The notes beneath the pieces were generated by a model. It saw only the letters and a program-made list of their open reading frames with translations, searched no databases and was not told the origin of the DNA. From the NCBI GenBank assembly GCA_017511535.1, contig JAFWJS010000010.1, forward strand, positions 1 to 35,046: DNA of 35,046 nucleotides. Direction: 5' to 3'. This document shows, piece after piece, positions 24,942-33,667 of the stretch (position 1 is its first letter; the number at the start of each line of letters is the position of its first letter). The stretch comes from Eubacterium sp. GTDB lineage: Bacteria; Bacillota; Clostridia; Peptostreptococcales; Anaerovoracaceae. The position numbers were made by a program, and so were the translations under genes.

Positions 24942-26268
24942 GTCTTACCTCCCTGCCCTGAAGATCATAGTCATATGCTTCTTCGATGAATACATCTACA
25001 ATGTCTCCGGGCTTGTGATCGTCTTCTGATGTGAATAGTACGCTGTTGTCGATGTCAGGCGCGTCGTAGCGCGTTCTTCCAATATATGAACCGTCCTCGT
25101 CTATTTCATCTATCATGACTTCATAGACTTTACCGATCATATCCTGATTATGCCTGAGCGATATCTCAAGCTGCTTCAGCATTACCGCGTCACGTCTCTC
25201 TTCCTTGACATCCTCAGGTATCTGATCCGGCATGTCGAAGGCTTCTGTTCCTTCTTCCGCAGAGAATGTGAAGACTCCGACTCTCGCGAACTGCTGCTCT
25301 TCCACAAAGTCTTCCAGTATGGCTGAGTCCTCGTCGGTCTCTCCAGGGAATCCTGTGATAAAAGTCGTACGGATCGCTATGTCAGGTATGCGTGCACGGA
25401 GCTTATCCAGTTTTGCGCTGATCGAAGCCAAAGTTGTTTTGCGCCTCATGGACTTGAGGATGCGGTCGCTTGCGTGCTGAAGCGGGATATCGATGTATTT
25501 GCACATCTTATCTTCGTTTGCGATAACATCGATAAGCTCATCAGTGATGTGATCTTCATAGCAGTACATGAGCCTTATCCATTCGATGCCGTCTATTCCG
25601 CAAAGCTTCTTCAGAAGCTCAGCAAGTCTGGGCTCTCCGTAAAGATCGATGCCATAGCATCCTGTATCTTCGGCGATAACGACTAGTTCTCTGCATCCGT
25701 GCTCAGCAAGCCTTGCTGCTTCAGCTATAATGGATTCCTCTGATTTGCTTCTGTACGGCCCTCTTATCTTCGGAATGATGCAGTATGCACAATTCCTGTC
25801 ACATCCCTCTGATATGCGCAGATACGTCGAATAAGTACCTTCCGGGATGAATCTGTCGGCGTCATCCGTAAGCATGGAGTCGTTCTCCTTGCTGTATTCG
25901 TCATTAATGGCGAATCTTCCCTTTTCTTCAAGGCTGTCCAGTATCTCAGGAAGTTTGCTGTAATCGTTCACTCCGAGGAAGCCGTCTGCTTCATCCATCT
26001 CTTTATACAGATCTTCAGCGTAGCGCTGCGCGAGGCATCCTGATACCAGAAGCTTTTTACCCTGCTTTCTGTATTCAGACATGCGGAACACTTCATCAAT
26101 AGATTCTTTTTTTGCCGCCTCTATGAATCCGCAAGTATTGACTATTATGACATCGGCCTCTTCCGGAGTATCAGCGATCTCATGACCCGATCTTCCAAGT
26201 ATGCCCTTTGCCATATCAGTATCGTCAAAATTCTTCATGCAGCCAAGAGTGTCAAAATATACTTTCAT
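24925..26268 (-). CDS. rimO: Ribosomal protein S12 methylthiotransferase RimO
   Basis: The protein has 447 residues. It has the methylthiotransferase N-terminal domain with cluster cysteines Cys10, Cys46 and Cys78, a radical SAM core with Cys156, Cys160 and Cys163 (EGCDRNCAYCIIP), and a C-terminal TRAM domain (about 375-440). PKIRGPYRSK is typical of RimO rather than MiaB. It adds a methylthio group to an aspartate of S12. It starts 6 nt after ftsK with a weak ribosome binding site, suggesting coupling. Confidence 0.94.
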   Translation of the reverse strand: MKVYFDTLGCMKNFDDTDMAKGILGRSGHEIADTPEEADVIIVNTCGFIEAAKKESIDEVFRMSEYRKQGKKLLVSGCLAQRYAEDLYKEMDEADGFLGVNDYSKLPEILDSLEEKGRFAINDEYSKENDSMLTDDADRFIPEGTYSTYLRISEGCDRNCAYCIIPKIRGPYRSKSEESIIAEAARLAEHGCRELVVIAEDTGCYGIDLYGEPRLAELLKKLCGIDGIEWIRLMYCYEDHITDELIDVIANEDKMCKYIDIPLQHASDRILKSMRRKTTLASISAKLDKLRARIPDIAIRTTFITGFPGETDEDSAILEDFVEEQQFARVGVFTFSAEEGTEAFDMPDQIPEDVKEERRDAVMLKQLEISLRHNQDMIGKVYEVMIDEIDEDGSYIGRTRYDAPDIDNSVLFTSEDDHKPGDIVDVFIEEAYDYDLQGREVRHESAK

Positions 26269-26274
26269 TGTTAT

Positions 26275-28851
26275 CTATTCTTCTCCATCTTCATCAGAAT
26301 CTGCGCTTTGTCCGTTCTGCATCTGCTGCCATTCGTCTTCCGTGATGAGGACTTTACGCGGCCTTGCGCCGTCCTGCGGTCCTACGATGCCTCTCTCTTC
26401 CATCTGGTCGACTATCCTGGCGGAACGGTTGTATCCAATCCTGAAGCGTCTCTGCAGCATAGATACAGAGGCCTGTCCTGCCTGTACGACAAATTCAATA
26501 GCATCAGGAAGCAGTTCGTCCGCGTCGTCATCCATCTCAAATGATCCGCCGTTGTTTATCGTATCCATGACTTCCTGAGAATAGTCGTTTTCTTCAACCT
26601 GTTCCTTGATCGACTCTATTACTGCGTTGACATCGTCTTCTGATACGAATGTTCCCTGTACTCTTATAGGCTTCACACCGCCTTTAGGGCTGTAGAGCAT
26701 ATCTCCTTTACCAACGAGCTTTTCTGCACCGCCGGCATCAAGTATGGTCTTGGAATCATATCCGGATGACACAGCGAAAGCGATCCTTGCAGGGATGTTT
26801 GCTTTGATCACTCCGGTGATGACATCTACAGAAGGTCTCTGTGTTGCAACGATCATATGGATCCCGGCCGCTCTTCCCAGCTGAGCTATTCTCTGTACGG
26901 TCTCCTGCACCTGCTTGCTCGCAACAAGCATAAGGTCTGCGAGCTCGTCTATGATTATCACTATCTGCGGAAGGACAGATTCTTCTTCCTTCCGAGCACG
27001 CATTTTCTGATTAAAGCTTGCAAGGTCTTTTGCGCCTACTTCAGAGAATATCTTATATCTGCTCGTCATCTCGACGACTGCCCATGAAAGAGCAGCTGCT
27101 GCTTTGGAAGGATCCGTAACTACCGGTATGAGCAGATGCGGTATACCGTTATAGTTGCCAAGCTCCACGACTTTAGGGTCGATGAGCACAAGCTTTACTT
27201 CATCGGGTGAGGCTTTATAAAGAATACTCGTGATGATACTGTTTATGCATACGCTCTTTCCTGATCCCGTAGCACCCGCGATAAGAAGATGCGGCATCTC
27301 TTTCAGATTACCTACTATAGGATTGCCTGCTATGTCTTTTCCTACTGCAAACGAGATCTTGGATTTGCTGTTCTTGAATTCTTTGGACTGTATGATCTCT
27401 TTCAGCGCGACTGTATTCACGACTGAATTCTCGACTTCTATCCCGACAGCAGCCTTTCCGGGGATCGGTGCTTCGATACGTATGCTCTTTGCCTGAAGAT
27501 TAAGCGCGATATCGTCTGCCAGTGAAACGATCTTGCTCACCTTGACGCCTACGTTAGGCTGGACCTCATAACGGGTAACAGCCGGTCCCTGAGTGACCTG
27601 TACTACTCTTGCGTCGACGCCGAAGTTCTTCAGCGTCTCATCCAGTATCTTTGCTTTCTGCTTGAGTTCTTCGTTCACGCCTGCGTTATTCACGCGGTCC
27701 GGCATAGACAGAAGGTCGATCGAAGGCTTTTTATAGACTACTTTCTTTTTTGCTTTGTTCTTATTGATCTCATCTGTGGTTTCATCAAGGTCCTTTTTCG
27801 TTACTTTGACTTTATCCTGTATCTCAGCTTCCTGACTGTCGTCCTGCGCCTTCATCAGTTCTTCAGCATCCAGTTTTTCTGTGGTTTGTGAAGCTGCATC
27901 ATCTTTTTCAAATATATTGATGTCCTTGATAAAATCCTTGAACTTGTTCTTGCTTCGTTCTTCTTCGCTGTCTGCGTTAGTGTTTATTATCTCAGGTCCG
28001 TCAGGAAGCTCAGGAAGCGGAGCTACTGCCGGAGCGGCAGTTTCCTCCTCCTCATCGTCATCTTCATCTATTCCGAACAGATCAGAAAGGAAGCTCTTTT
28101 TCTTTCCGTGTTTCCCTGCTTTTTTATCATGAGACGCATGCTGAGGATAGTCAGTATCTTCAGCAGAAGGCATGTTTTTCAGCTCTTCCATATGCTTCTC
28201 AGCTTCAGCTTCTTCCAGGAGCATGGTTTCTTCTCTGAGCTGGCGGCGTCTTGCAAGCCATTTGGACATAGGCGTGTTGAGCAGAAGAAGAAGCGATATG
28301 GCGATCCCTGCTCCTGAAATGATGAAGAGACCGGATTTCCCCAGGAACTTTACAAGAAGTGTCCCGAGCGTCATTCCGATCACTCCGCCGGAATCAAGCT
28401 GCACACTGTCTTTATAAAAGCTGACAAAATCAAATACCGGATTGTCAGAATCGATGAAAAATCCGGAATTGAATATGCACAGCATTACGAGCAGAACAAG
28501 AGTCGTTATAATCGTGCGGGCCGAAAAATGCATGAAGACATGCGTGATCAGCAGGATACCGAGTATTATCAGATACCATGGAAGAACAAGCCCGAATATG
28601 CCGAGAGTCCCCTTCAGTACATCGCCTATCGTGTTACCTACTGCTCCTGCCTGATGGAATGTCACAGCACAGAATATAAGCGCGCCAAGCGCAATATAAC
28701 ATATGCCCCAGATCACATCTTTAAGTCTGGCGCTTGACTCGCGCTTTTCCTGCATTTCAGCGATCTTCTCGCGGCTCATGTTTCCGCCTGATTTTGGTTT
28801 ATTCTTCGAACCTTTAGGTCTTCCGGGCCCTCTTTTCTTTTCTTTAGACAA
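26275..28851 (-). CDS. ftsK: DNA translocase FtsK/SpoIIIE
   Basis: The protein has 858 residues. An N-terminal basic segment (RGPGRPKGSKNKPK, 7-20) precedes four or so membrane spans (about 45-63, 80-108, 112-132 and 155-192). An acidic linker (200-375) leads to the motor domain with Walker A GATGSGKS at 526-533 and Walker B VIIIDELADLM. A winged-helix gamma domain follows (about 780-850, VQAGQASVSMLQRRFRIGYNRS). It pumps DNA through the closing septum. The start is a TTG with GGGGGAG close by. An ATG at codon 25 (28779) is an alternative but has only GGCGG before it. Confidence 0.94.
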   Translation of the reverse strand: MSKEKKRGPGRPKGSKNKPKSGGNMSREKIAEMQEKRESSARLKDVIWGICYIALGALIFCAVTFHQAGAVGNTIGDVLKGTLGIFGLVLPWYLIILGILLITHVFMHFSARTIITTLVLLVMLCIFNSGFFIDSDNPVFDFVSFYKDSVQLDSGGVIGMTLGTLLVKFLGKSGLFIISGAGIAISLLLLLNTPMSKWLARRRQLREETMLLEEAEAEKHMEELKNMPSAEDTDYPQHASHDKKAGKHGKKKSFLSDLFGIDEDDDEEEETAAPAVAPLPELPDGPEIINTNADSEEERSKNKFKDFIKDINIFEKDDAASQTTEKLDAEELMKAQDDSQEAEIQDKVKVTKKDLDETTDEINKNKAKKKVVYKKPSIDLLSMPDRVNNAGVNEELKQKAKILDETLKNFGVDARVVQVTQGPAVTRYEVQPNVGVKVSKIVSLADDIALNLQAKSIRIEAPIPGKAAVGIEVENSVVNTVALKEIIQSKEFKNSKSKISFAVGKDIAGNPIVGNLKEMPHLLIAGATGSGKSVCINSIITSILYKASPDEVKLVLIDPKVVELGNYNGIPHLLIPVVTDPSKAAAALSWAVVEMTSRYKIFSEVGAKDLASFNQKMRARKEEESVLPQIVIIIDELADLMLVASKQVQETVQRIAQLGRAAGIHMIVATQRPSVDVITGVIKANIPARIAFAVSSGYDSKTILDAGGAEKLVGKGDMLYSPKGGVKPIRVQGTFVSEDDVNAVIESIKEQVEENDYSQEVMDTINNGGSFEMDDDADELLPDAIEFVVQAGQASVSMLQRRFRIGYNRSARIVDQMEERGIVGPQDGARPRKVLITEDEWQQMQNGQSADSDEDGEE

Positions 28852-28869
28852 TTTCTCCCCCTTTTATCT

Positions 28870-29706
28870 CTACCTGACTGTAATGCTGTATATTATCACA
28901 GCTGCGCCAAGTGCCCATACATAGTATGAGAAGTATTTAAGCTTCTTGTCTGAAACGATCTTTATCATCGCTTTTATAGCAAGTACGCCGCTTACGGCAG
29001 CAACCAACATTCCGACAGCGACAGGACCAAGTACAGCCGGATCTATTCCGGATTCAAGCGCATCTTTTCCCTCAAGAAGAGCTGAACCGAAAATAGATGG
29101 TATAGAAATAAGAAATGCAAATCTTATCGCAAAGTCTCTCTTCAGTCCGCCTGCAAGTCCGCCGACCAGCGTGGATCCGGATCTTGAGACTCCGGGATAG
29201 ATGGCGATCCCCTGCATCACTCCTACAAGTAATGCGTTGCCGAATGTCATGGTGTCGATATCTCTTGAATTACTGCCTATCTTCTCGGCAAGATACATCT
29301 CAGTCCCGGTGATCAGAAAGCCGATCCCGATAAAGAGTATCCTGCTGTAAAGACTTTCGAAAAAATCATTGAACGCGAAGCCTATGACTGCAGTCGGTAT
29401 AGTCGCTGTGATCATCATTACTCCAAGCTTCCTGACAGGACGCTCAGACAGCCTGAGCCCCTTTCCGGTACAGATGTCCTTTATCGTAAGACCCAGCTCG
29501 ACGATAAGCTCCCATATGTCCTTATGATACATTATGAATATCGATACCAGCGTCCCGACATGAAGCATTACTGTAAAGAGCAGGACTTCATCGGTCTTTA
29601 CGCCGAAAAAGTGCTGAAGTATCGCCAGATGACCTGAACTGCTCACCGGCAGAAATTCTGTAAGTCCCTGAACGAGTCCCAAAAAAACAGCCTGTAAATA
29701 ACTCAA
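28870..29706 (-). CDS. uppP: Undecaprenyl-diphosphatase UppP/BacA
   Basis: The protein has 278 residues and is polytopic. The two active-site regions are present: QGLTEFLPVSSSGHL (13-27, with Glu17 and His26) and PGVSRSGSTLVGG near 160-175. It dephosphorylates the C55 lipid carrier for wall synthesis and can give bacitracin resistance. The start codon is TTG: homologues begin MSYLQA, no in-frame ATG fits, and a run of six Gs about 10 nt upstream serves as the ribosome binding site. It lies between asd and ftsK. Confidence 0.94.
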   Translation of the reverse strand: MSYLQAVFLGLVQGLTEFLPVSSSGHLAILQHFFGVKTDEVLLFTVMLHVGTLVSIFIMYHKDIWELIVELGLTIKDICTGKGLRLSERPVRKLGVMMITATIPTAVIGFAFNDFFESLYSRILFIGIGFLITGTEMYLAEKIGSNSRDIDTMTFGNALLVGVMQGIAIYPGVSRSGSTLVGGLAGGLKRDFAIRFAFLISIPSIFGSALLEGKDALESGIDPAVLGPVAVGMLVAAVSGVLAIKAMIKIVSDKKLKYFSYYVWALGAAVIIYSITVR

Positions 29707-29734
29707 ATTCCATTACCCCCCTGAACGCATTATG

Positions 29735-30829
29735 CTATTTTGCCTTGATATATCCTTTTGAGACAAGTGTCTCCGCGGCAAGCAGCCCGCCGCCTGCTGC
29801 ACCTCTGACAGTGTTATGAGCAAGACCGATGAACTTGTAGTCGTATACAGTGTCTTTTCTGAGTCTTCCCACTGTAACGCCAAAGCCGTTTTCGTAATCC
29901 ACGTCAAGTCTTACCTGAGGCCTGTCGTCTTCTTCCATATACTTGATAAACTGTTTCGGCGCGCTTGGAAGCTCTGCTTCCTGTGGATATCCGGAATATG
30001 AATTCAGTTTCTCTATCAGGACATCTTTACCGGGATCGTTTTCAAAGTTGATGAAGACTGATGCTGTGTGTCCATTCAGTACAGGAACCCGTATACACTG
30101 TGAAGTGATAGTCATGGAATCGTCGTTTACGATCCGGTCGCCTTCAATATGTCCGAAGACTTTAAGAGGCTCCTTCTCGCTCTTTTCTTCTTCTCCGCTG
30201 ATGAACGGAATGATGTTTCCTACCATTTCAGGCCAGTCGGCGAATGTTTTCCCGGCGCCTGAGATAGCCTGATATGTTGAAACTATGACTTCTTTCGGAC
30301 CGAATTCTTTCCATGCTGCAAGAGCCGGTGTGTAACACTGGATAGAGCAGTTAGGCTTGACTGCGATGAAGCCTCTCTCGGTTCCCAGTCTTTTCTTCTG
30401 TGCTTCAATGATCTCATAGTGATCGCAGTTGATCTCAGGTATCACCATAGGAACGTCAGGAGTCCATCTGTGAGCGCTGTTGTTGGATACTACAGGTGTT
30501 TCTGTCATGGCGTATTTCTCCTCGACAGCGCGTATTTCTTCTTTGGACATATTTACCGCACTGAAAACAAAGTCGACATCTGAAACGACTTCATCTACAT
30601 CAGCGATATCTTTTACGATAAGATCCTTGACGCTGTCAGGCATAGGTGTTTCCATCTTCCACTTGGAGCCGACTGCGTCTTCATATCTTTTTCCTGCACT
30701 TCTAGAACTCGCGGCAACAGTTGTGACTTCGAACCATGGATGGCCTTCAAGTAAAGTTATAAAGCGCTGTCCTACCATGCCTGTTCCGCCGAGTATTCCC
30801 ACCTTCAGTTTCTGCTCAGGTATAAACAT
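29735..30829 (-). CDS. asd: Aspartate-semialdehyde dehydrogenase, archaeal/fungal-type subfamily
   Basis: The protein has 364 residues. The NADP-binding start is VGILGGTGMVGQRF (10-23), and the nucleophile is Cys161 in KPNCSIQCYTPAL. STYQAISGAG and RVPVLNGHTASVFI complete the active site. The motifs fit the TIGR00978-type branch (archaea, fungi and many Clostridia) rather than the classical proteobacterial enzyme. It reduces aspartyl phosphate to the semialdehyde for lysine, diaminopimelate, threonine and methionine synthesis. GGAGG precedes the ATG. It has its own promoter and no lysine riboswitch in the short leader. Confidence 0.93.
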   Translation of the reverse strand: MFIPEQKLKVGILGGTGMVGQRFITLLEGHPWFEVTTVAASSRSAGKRYEDAVGSKWKMETPMPDSVKDLIVKDIADVDEVVSDVDFVFSAVNMSKEEIRAVEEKYAMTETPVVSNNSAHRWTPDVPMVIPEINCDHYEIIEAQKKRLGTERGFIAVKPNCSIQCYTPALAAWKEFGPKEVIVSTYQAISGAGKTFADWPEMVGNIIPFISGEEEKSEKEPLKVFGHIEGDRIVNDDSMTITSQCIRVPVLNGHTASVFINFENDPGKDVLIEKLNSYSGYPQEAELPSAPKQFIKYMEEDDRPQVRLDVDYENGFGVTVGRLRKDTVYDYKFIGLAHNTVRGAAGGGLLAAETLVSKGYIKAK

Positions 30830-30867
30830 AATAAAACCTCCGATTTTTCCTTATAATATGACACTTT

Positions 30868-30896
30868 ATTATATCAATATATGTATGGTGTTTCAA
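30868..30896 (-). promoter_or_regulatory. SigA promoter of asd
   Basis: On the minus strand TTGAAA (30896-30891), a 17-bp spacer and a perfect TATAAT (30873-30868) lie about 40 nt before the asd ATG. The remaining 80 bp up to the rpmF terminator are AT-rich, with nothing else recognised. Confidence 0.8.
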
Positions 30897-30975
30897 CATT
30901 TTGTATATATCTTAACTATTTTTAGCATTTCTCCACATCATGCTGTAACATGCCTTTGATAAGTGAGAAAAACAC

Positions 30976-31000
30976 AAAAAAAGCAGGCCTTCCGGCCTGC
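30976..31000 (-). terminator. Intrinsic terminator of rpmF
   Basis: GCAGGCC (minus strand 31000-30994) pairs with GGCCTGC (30989-30983) around a GGAA tetraloop. Seven Us follow (30982-30976). It lies about 20 nt after the rpmF stop. Confidence 0.9.
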
Positions 31001-31020
31001 CTGAAAAACTGTATATGTTT

Positions 31021-31206
31021 TTACGCCTCTTTCGACTTCAGCACATCCTGACCGTCATAGTAGTTGCAGTTAGGGCATACTCTGTGCGGAAGCTTCGGCT
31101 GATGGCACTGCGGGCAGATGCAGAGTCCAGGTGCCTTCATCTTCATGTTAGGAGACCTTCTCTTATCTCTTCTCGCTGCTCCTGTTCTTCTCTTTGGAAC
31201 TGCCAT
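31021..31206 (-). CDS. rpmF: 50S ribosomal protein L32 (zinc-finger form)
   Basis: The protein has 61 residues. MAVPKRRTGAARRDKRRS is the L32 N-terminus. Two CxxC pairs (Cys31/34 in CPQC, Cys44/47 in CPNC) form the zinc ribbon, so this is the zinc-binding version. AAGGAGG precedes the ATG. It has its own promoter and terminator, so it is a single-gene unit. The usual upstream partner yceD (DUF177) and downstream plsX are both absent here. Confidence 0.96.
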   Translation of the reverse strand: MAVPKRRTGAARRDKRRSPNMKMKAPGLCICPQCHQPKLPHRVCPNCNYYDGQDVLKSKEA

Positions 31207-31261
31207 TTGTCTCCACCTCCTTATAATAAAATCGATTTGGTTTCAATCGTCAACGTTAAAG

Positions 31262-31290
31262 AGTATACACTCTCATAAAAACGTTGTCAA
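31262..31290 (-). promoter_or_regulatory. SigA promoter of rpmF, with overlapping dyad
   Basis: On the minus strand a perfect TTGACA (31290-31285), a 17-bp spacer and TATACT (31267-31262) form a strong promoter. AACGTT occurs on both sides of the -10 region (31283-31278 and 31256-31251), with AGAGT/ACTCT nested inside. Together they make an inverted repeat over the -10 box that could be an operator. Confidence 0.8.
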
Positions 31291-31323
31291 CAGGTTTTTT
31301 CAATTAGTTGTACAGACACCTGA

Positions 31324-32538
31324 TCAGTTTTTACGTGCTTCAAGCTTTTGTACGATATCCTTTGTGTCTCTTGCGATGACCAGCTCTTCGTTAGTAGCCA
31401 GTTTCAGGACTTTGATCTTGGAATCATCTGTCGAGAGGATAACTGCATCTTCTGTGCTCTGGTTCTTGACAGGATCAAGCTTGATACCGAGGTTGCCCAT
31501 GTTGCTGCATATAAGTGAACGCATGTACTTGTCGTTCTCGCCGATACCGCCTGTGAATACAATAGCGTCAGCGCCGTCCATCTCAGCTATATAAGCGCCG
31601 ATGTAGAATCTTACCTTTCGGGCGAAGATCTTAAGAGCAAGCTCTGCTCTCTTGTTGCCTTCCTTCATGGCCTTCTCAAGATCTCTGAAGTCGCTGGAAA
31701 CGCCCGAGATACCGAGTACTCCGGATTCCTTGTTGAGCAGTGTGTTGACTTCTTCATCTGAAATGCCTTCTTTTTCACCGATGGCGTCGATGATAGTCGG
31801 ATCGATGTCGCCGCATCTGGTACCCATTACAAGTCCTTCGAGCGGTGTATATCCCATTGATGTGTCGAAGCTTCTGCCGTGCTTGATAGCTGTTACGGAA
31901 GCTCCGTTCCCAAGATGACATGTGATGAGCTTAAGGTCGTCAACGTCAACGTTCAGCAGCTTTGCGGCTTCATTAGCCATGAACATATGAGACAGTCCGT
32001 GGAAGCCGTATCTTCTGATAGCATACTTCTCATAGAATCTGTAAGGGATCGCATACAGATAAGCTTCCGGCTTCATCGTCTGATGGAAAGCTGTATCGAA
32101 TGCAGCTACTTCAGGTGCGTCCGGCATAAGCTCGCGGCAGGCCTTGATCCCGGCCAGATTTGGCGGATTGTGGAGCGGTGCGAGGGAAATGCAGGCTTCA
32201 AGGTCTTTAACGACTTTATCGTCGATGAGAACTGATGACTTGTAAGTTTCTCCTCCGTGTACTACTCTGTGGCCGATCGCGTCGATCTCATCCAGGCTCT
32301 TTACTGCGCCGTATTCCGGATCAACAAGTGCCTCCATAACGAGCTTGATCGCATCCTCGTGGTTCTTCATAGGAGTCTCGATGACCTTCTTTTCCTTGCC
32401 GATGGTCGTATGAGAGATCACTGAGCCCTCGATGCCGATTCTCTCAACAAGGCCTTTTGCGATCAGCTCTTCGGTGTCCATCTGGATAAGCTGGTACTTG
32501 ATGGATGAACTTCCGCAGTTGATTACCAATACTAACAT
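31324..32538 (-). CDS. ackA: Acetate kinase
   Basis: The protein has 404 residues. The ASKHA-fold motifs are intact: VINCGSSSIKYQL (5-17), HRVVHGGE, CHLGNGASVTAI, MGTRCGDIDP and FTGGIGEND. It converts acetyl phosphate and ADP to acetate and ATP, a main energy step in fermenting anaerobes. The partner pta is not next to it. It follows tmcAL by 21 nt with AAAGGAGAG before the ATG, the usual clostridial pairing. No clear terminator or cre site is seen. Confidence 0.97.
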   Translation of the reverse strand: MLVLVINCGSSSIKYQLIQMDTEELIAKGLVERIGIEGSVISHTTIGKEKKVIETPMKNHEDAIKLVMEALVDPEYGAVKSLDEIDAIGHRVVHGGETYKSSVLIDDKVVKDLEACISLAPLHNPPNLAGIKACRELMPDAPEVAAFDTAFHQTMKPEAYLYAIPYRFYEKYAIRRYGFHGLSHMFMANEAAKLLNVDVDDLKLITCHLGNGASVTAIKHGRSFDTSMGYTPLEGLVMGTRCGDIDPTIIDAIGEKEGISDEEVNTLLNKESGVLGISGVSSDFRDLEKAMKEGNKRAELALKIFARKVRFYIGAYIAEMDGADAIVFTGGIGENDKYMRSLICSNMGNLGIKLDPVKNQSTEDAVILSTDDSKIKVLKLATNEELVIARDTKDIVQKLEARKN

Positions 32539-32559
32539 TTGCTTCTCTCCTTTTCTTAA

Positions 32560-33666
32560 TTAAGCCTTTATATAAGGCGGCTTGACGAAATCACTGTGAT
32601 CATAAAGATCATAATGCTTGATTATATTATATACATCTCCTGCCATTATATCAAAGGAAATCAGATTTTTCTGTGAATCATTAAGCTTATCTGACTCTTT
32701 TGTGAGATTACTAATAACAGGAGCCGTACAAAGACCGCTTTTCTGAGCTTCCTTCAGAGCCTCGGCGCCCCTTCCTGAAAGAGCAAGTATCCTGATATAT
32801 CCCGGCGCTGTAAGATCTGAAGGGTGTATGCCGAGCAGAATGTCAGTGAGAAGTCTCTGTATCCTTGTTCTTGTATATACCTTGGACTTCACTCTGCCGA
32901 TCAGTTCTTCAGTACTTCCGGCGTGACGTATCTCTTTAACGAGCTTGTATCCGAGTCCTCCGCCTGCTGACAGGAGACTCTCGAGCTCTTCAGGAGTCTC
33001 GTGCAGTATCCTGTACGCGACAAGGTCAAAATATCTCTTCTGTTCTTCAGCAAAATGAACAGGATCCTTCATTTCGATCTCTTTTCGTAAAGCTGACGCA
33101 GTCTCGTTATGACCGTCACCATGTCTCATTACAGCAACAGGCTTCATGCTCTTCAGATCCTGCCTGAGATATTCAATTGCAAGAATGTCATTTGGATCAG
33201 ACGGGATATCGATATCAGATGAGCAGGCAGCCTGTTCTCTTGCTTTTGGATAAGAGACGCCGTCCTTTACAAGTTCTGCTGCAGCCGCTTTGATGTCATT
33301 TTCGTGCTCATCAAGATATACCGCACATCTCTTAAGACTTTCAATATCGCCGGATTCGCTGCCGAATGCGATGCAGTCACAGATGCCGAGCCCGGCGAGC
33401 ACGCTGACTCCGCCTTTTGCAAAATACGATGCTGATGAGCACGCGAAGACCTGTGGGATCTCAGCAACGATATCCACGCCATGCTCGACTGCGGATTTTG
33501 CTCTTTCCCATTTATCAAAAATGGCCGGCTCGCCGCGCTGCGTGAAATCGCCGCTCATCGCGGCCGCGCAGATGCTGCATCCGGTCATTTCCCTGGCTTT
33601 ATCGATAAAATATGCATGCCCCTCATGGAAGGGATTGAATTCCGCTACTACACCGAAACAATCCAC
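32560..33666 (-). CDS. tmcAL: tRNA(Met) cytidine acetate ligase TmcAL (DUF795)
   Basis: The protein has 368 residues with a GTG start. The nucleotidyltransferase-like signature is near the N-terminus (GVVAEFNPFHEGHAYFIDKA, with the HxGH-type motif), and AMSGDFTQRGEPAIFDKWE follows. Characterised members use acetate and ATP to acetylate C34 of elongator tRNA-Met. Longer in-frame ATGs at 33738 and 33723 would overlap the upstream gene by about 70 nt. GTG at 33666 has GGCGGAG about 9 nt ahead and gives the family's normal N-terminus. It lies next to ackA, which consumes or makes acetate, a common pairing. Confidence 0.9.
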   Translation of the reverse strand: MDCFGVVAEFNPFHEGHAYFIDKAREMTGCSICAAAMSGDFTQRGEPAIFDKWERAKSAVEHGVDIVAEIPQVFACSSASYFAKGGVSVLAGLGICDCIAFGSESGDIESLKRCAVYLDEHENDIKAAAAELVKDGVSYPKAREQAACSSDIDIPSDPNDILAIEYLRQDLKSMKPVAVMRHGDGHNETASALRKEIEMKDPVHFAEEQKRYFDLVAYRILHETPEELESLLSAGGGLGYKLVKEIRHAGSTEELIGRVKSKVYTRTRIQRLLTDILLGIHPSDLTAPGYIRILALSGRGAEALKEAQKSGLCTAPVISNLTKESDKLNDSQKNLISFDIMAGDVYNIIKHYDLYDHSDFVKPPYIKA

Positions 33667-33667
33667 T

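Noticed and set aside
30830..30975. Lysine riboswitch in front of asd
   Set aside because: The promoter at 30868-30896 leaves a leader of only about 30 nt, too short for a lysine aptamer.
32562..32576. Small inverted repeat GCCTT/AAGGC at the end of tmcAL as a terminator
   Set aside because: It has a five-base stem with an AT-rich loop and no U-tract, overlaps the stop codon, and ackA follows closely. Termination is not supported.
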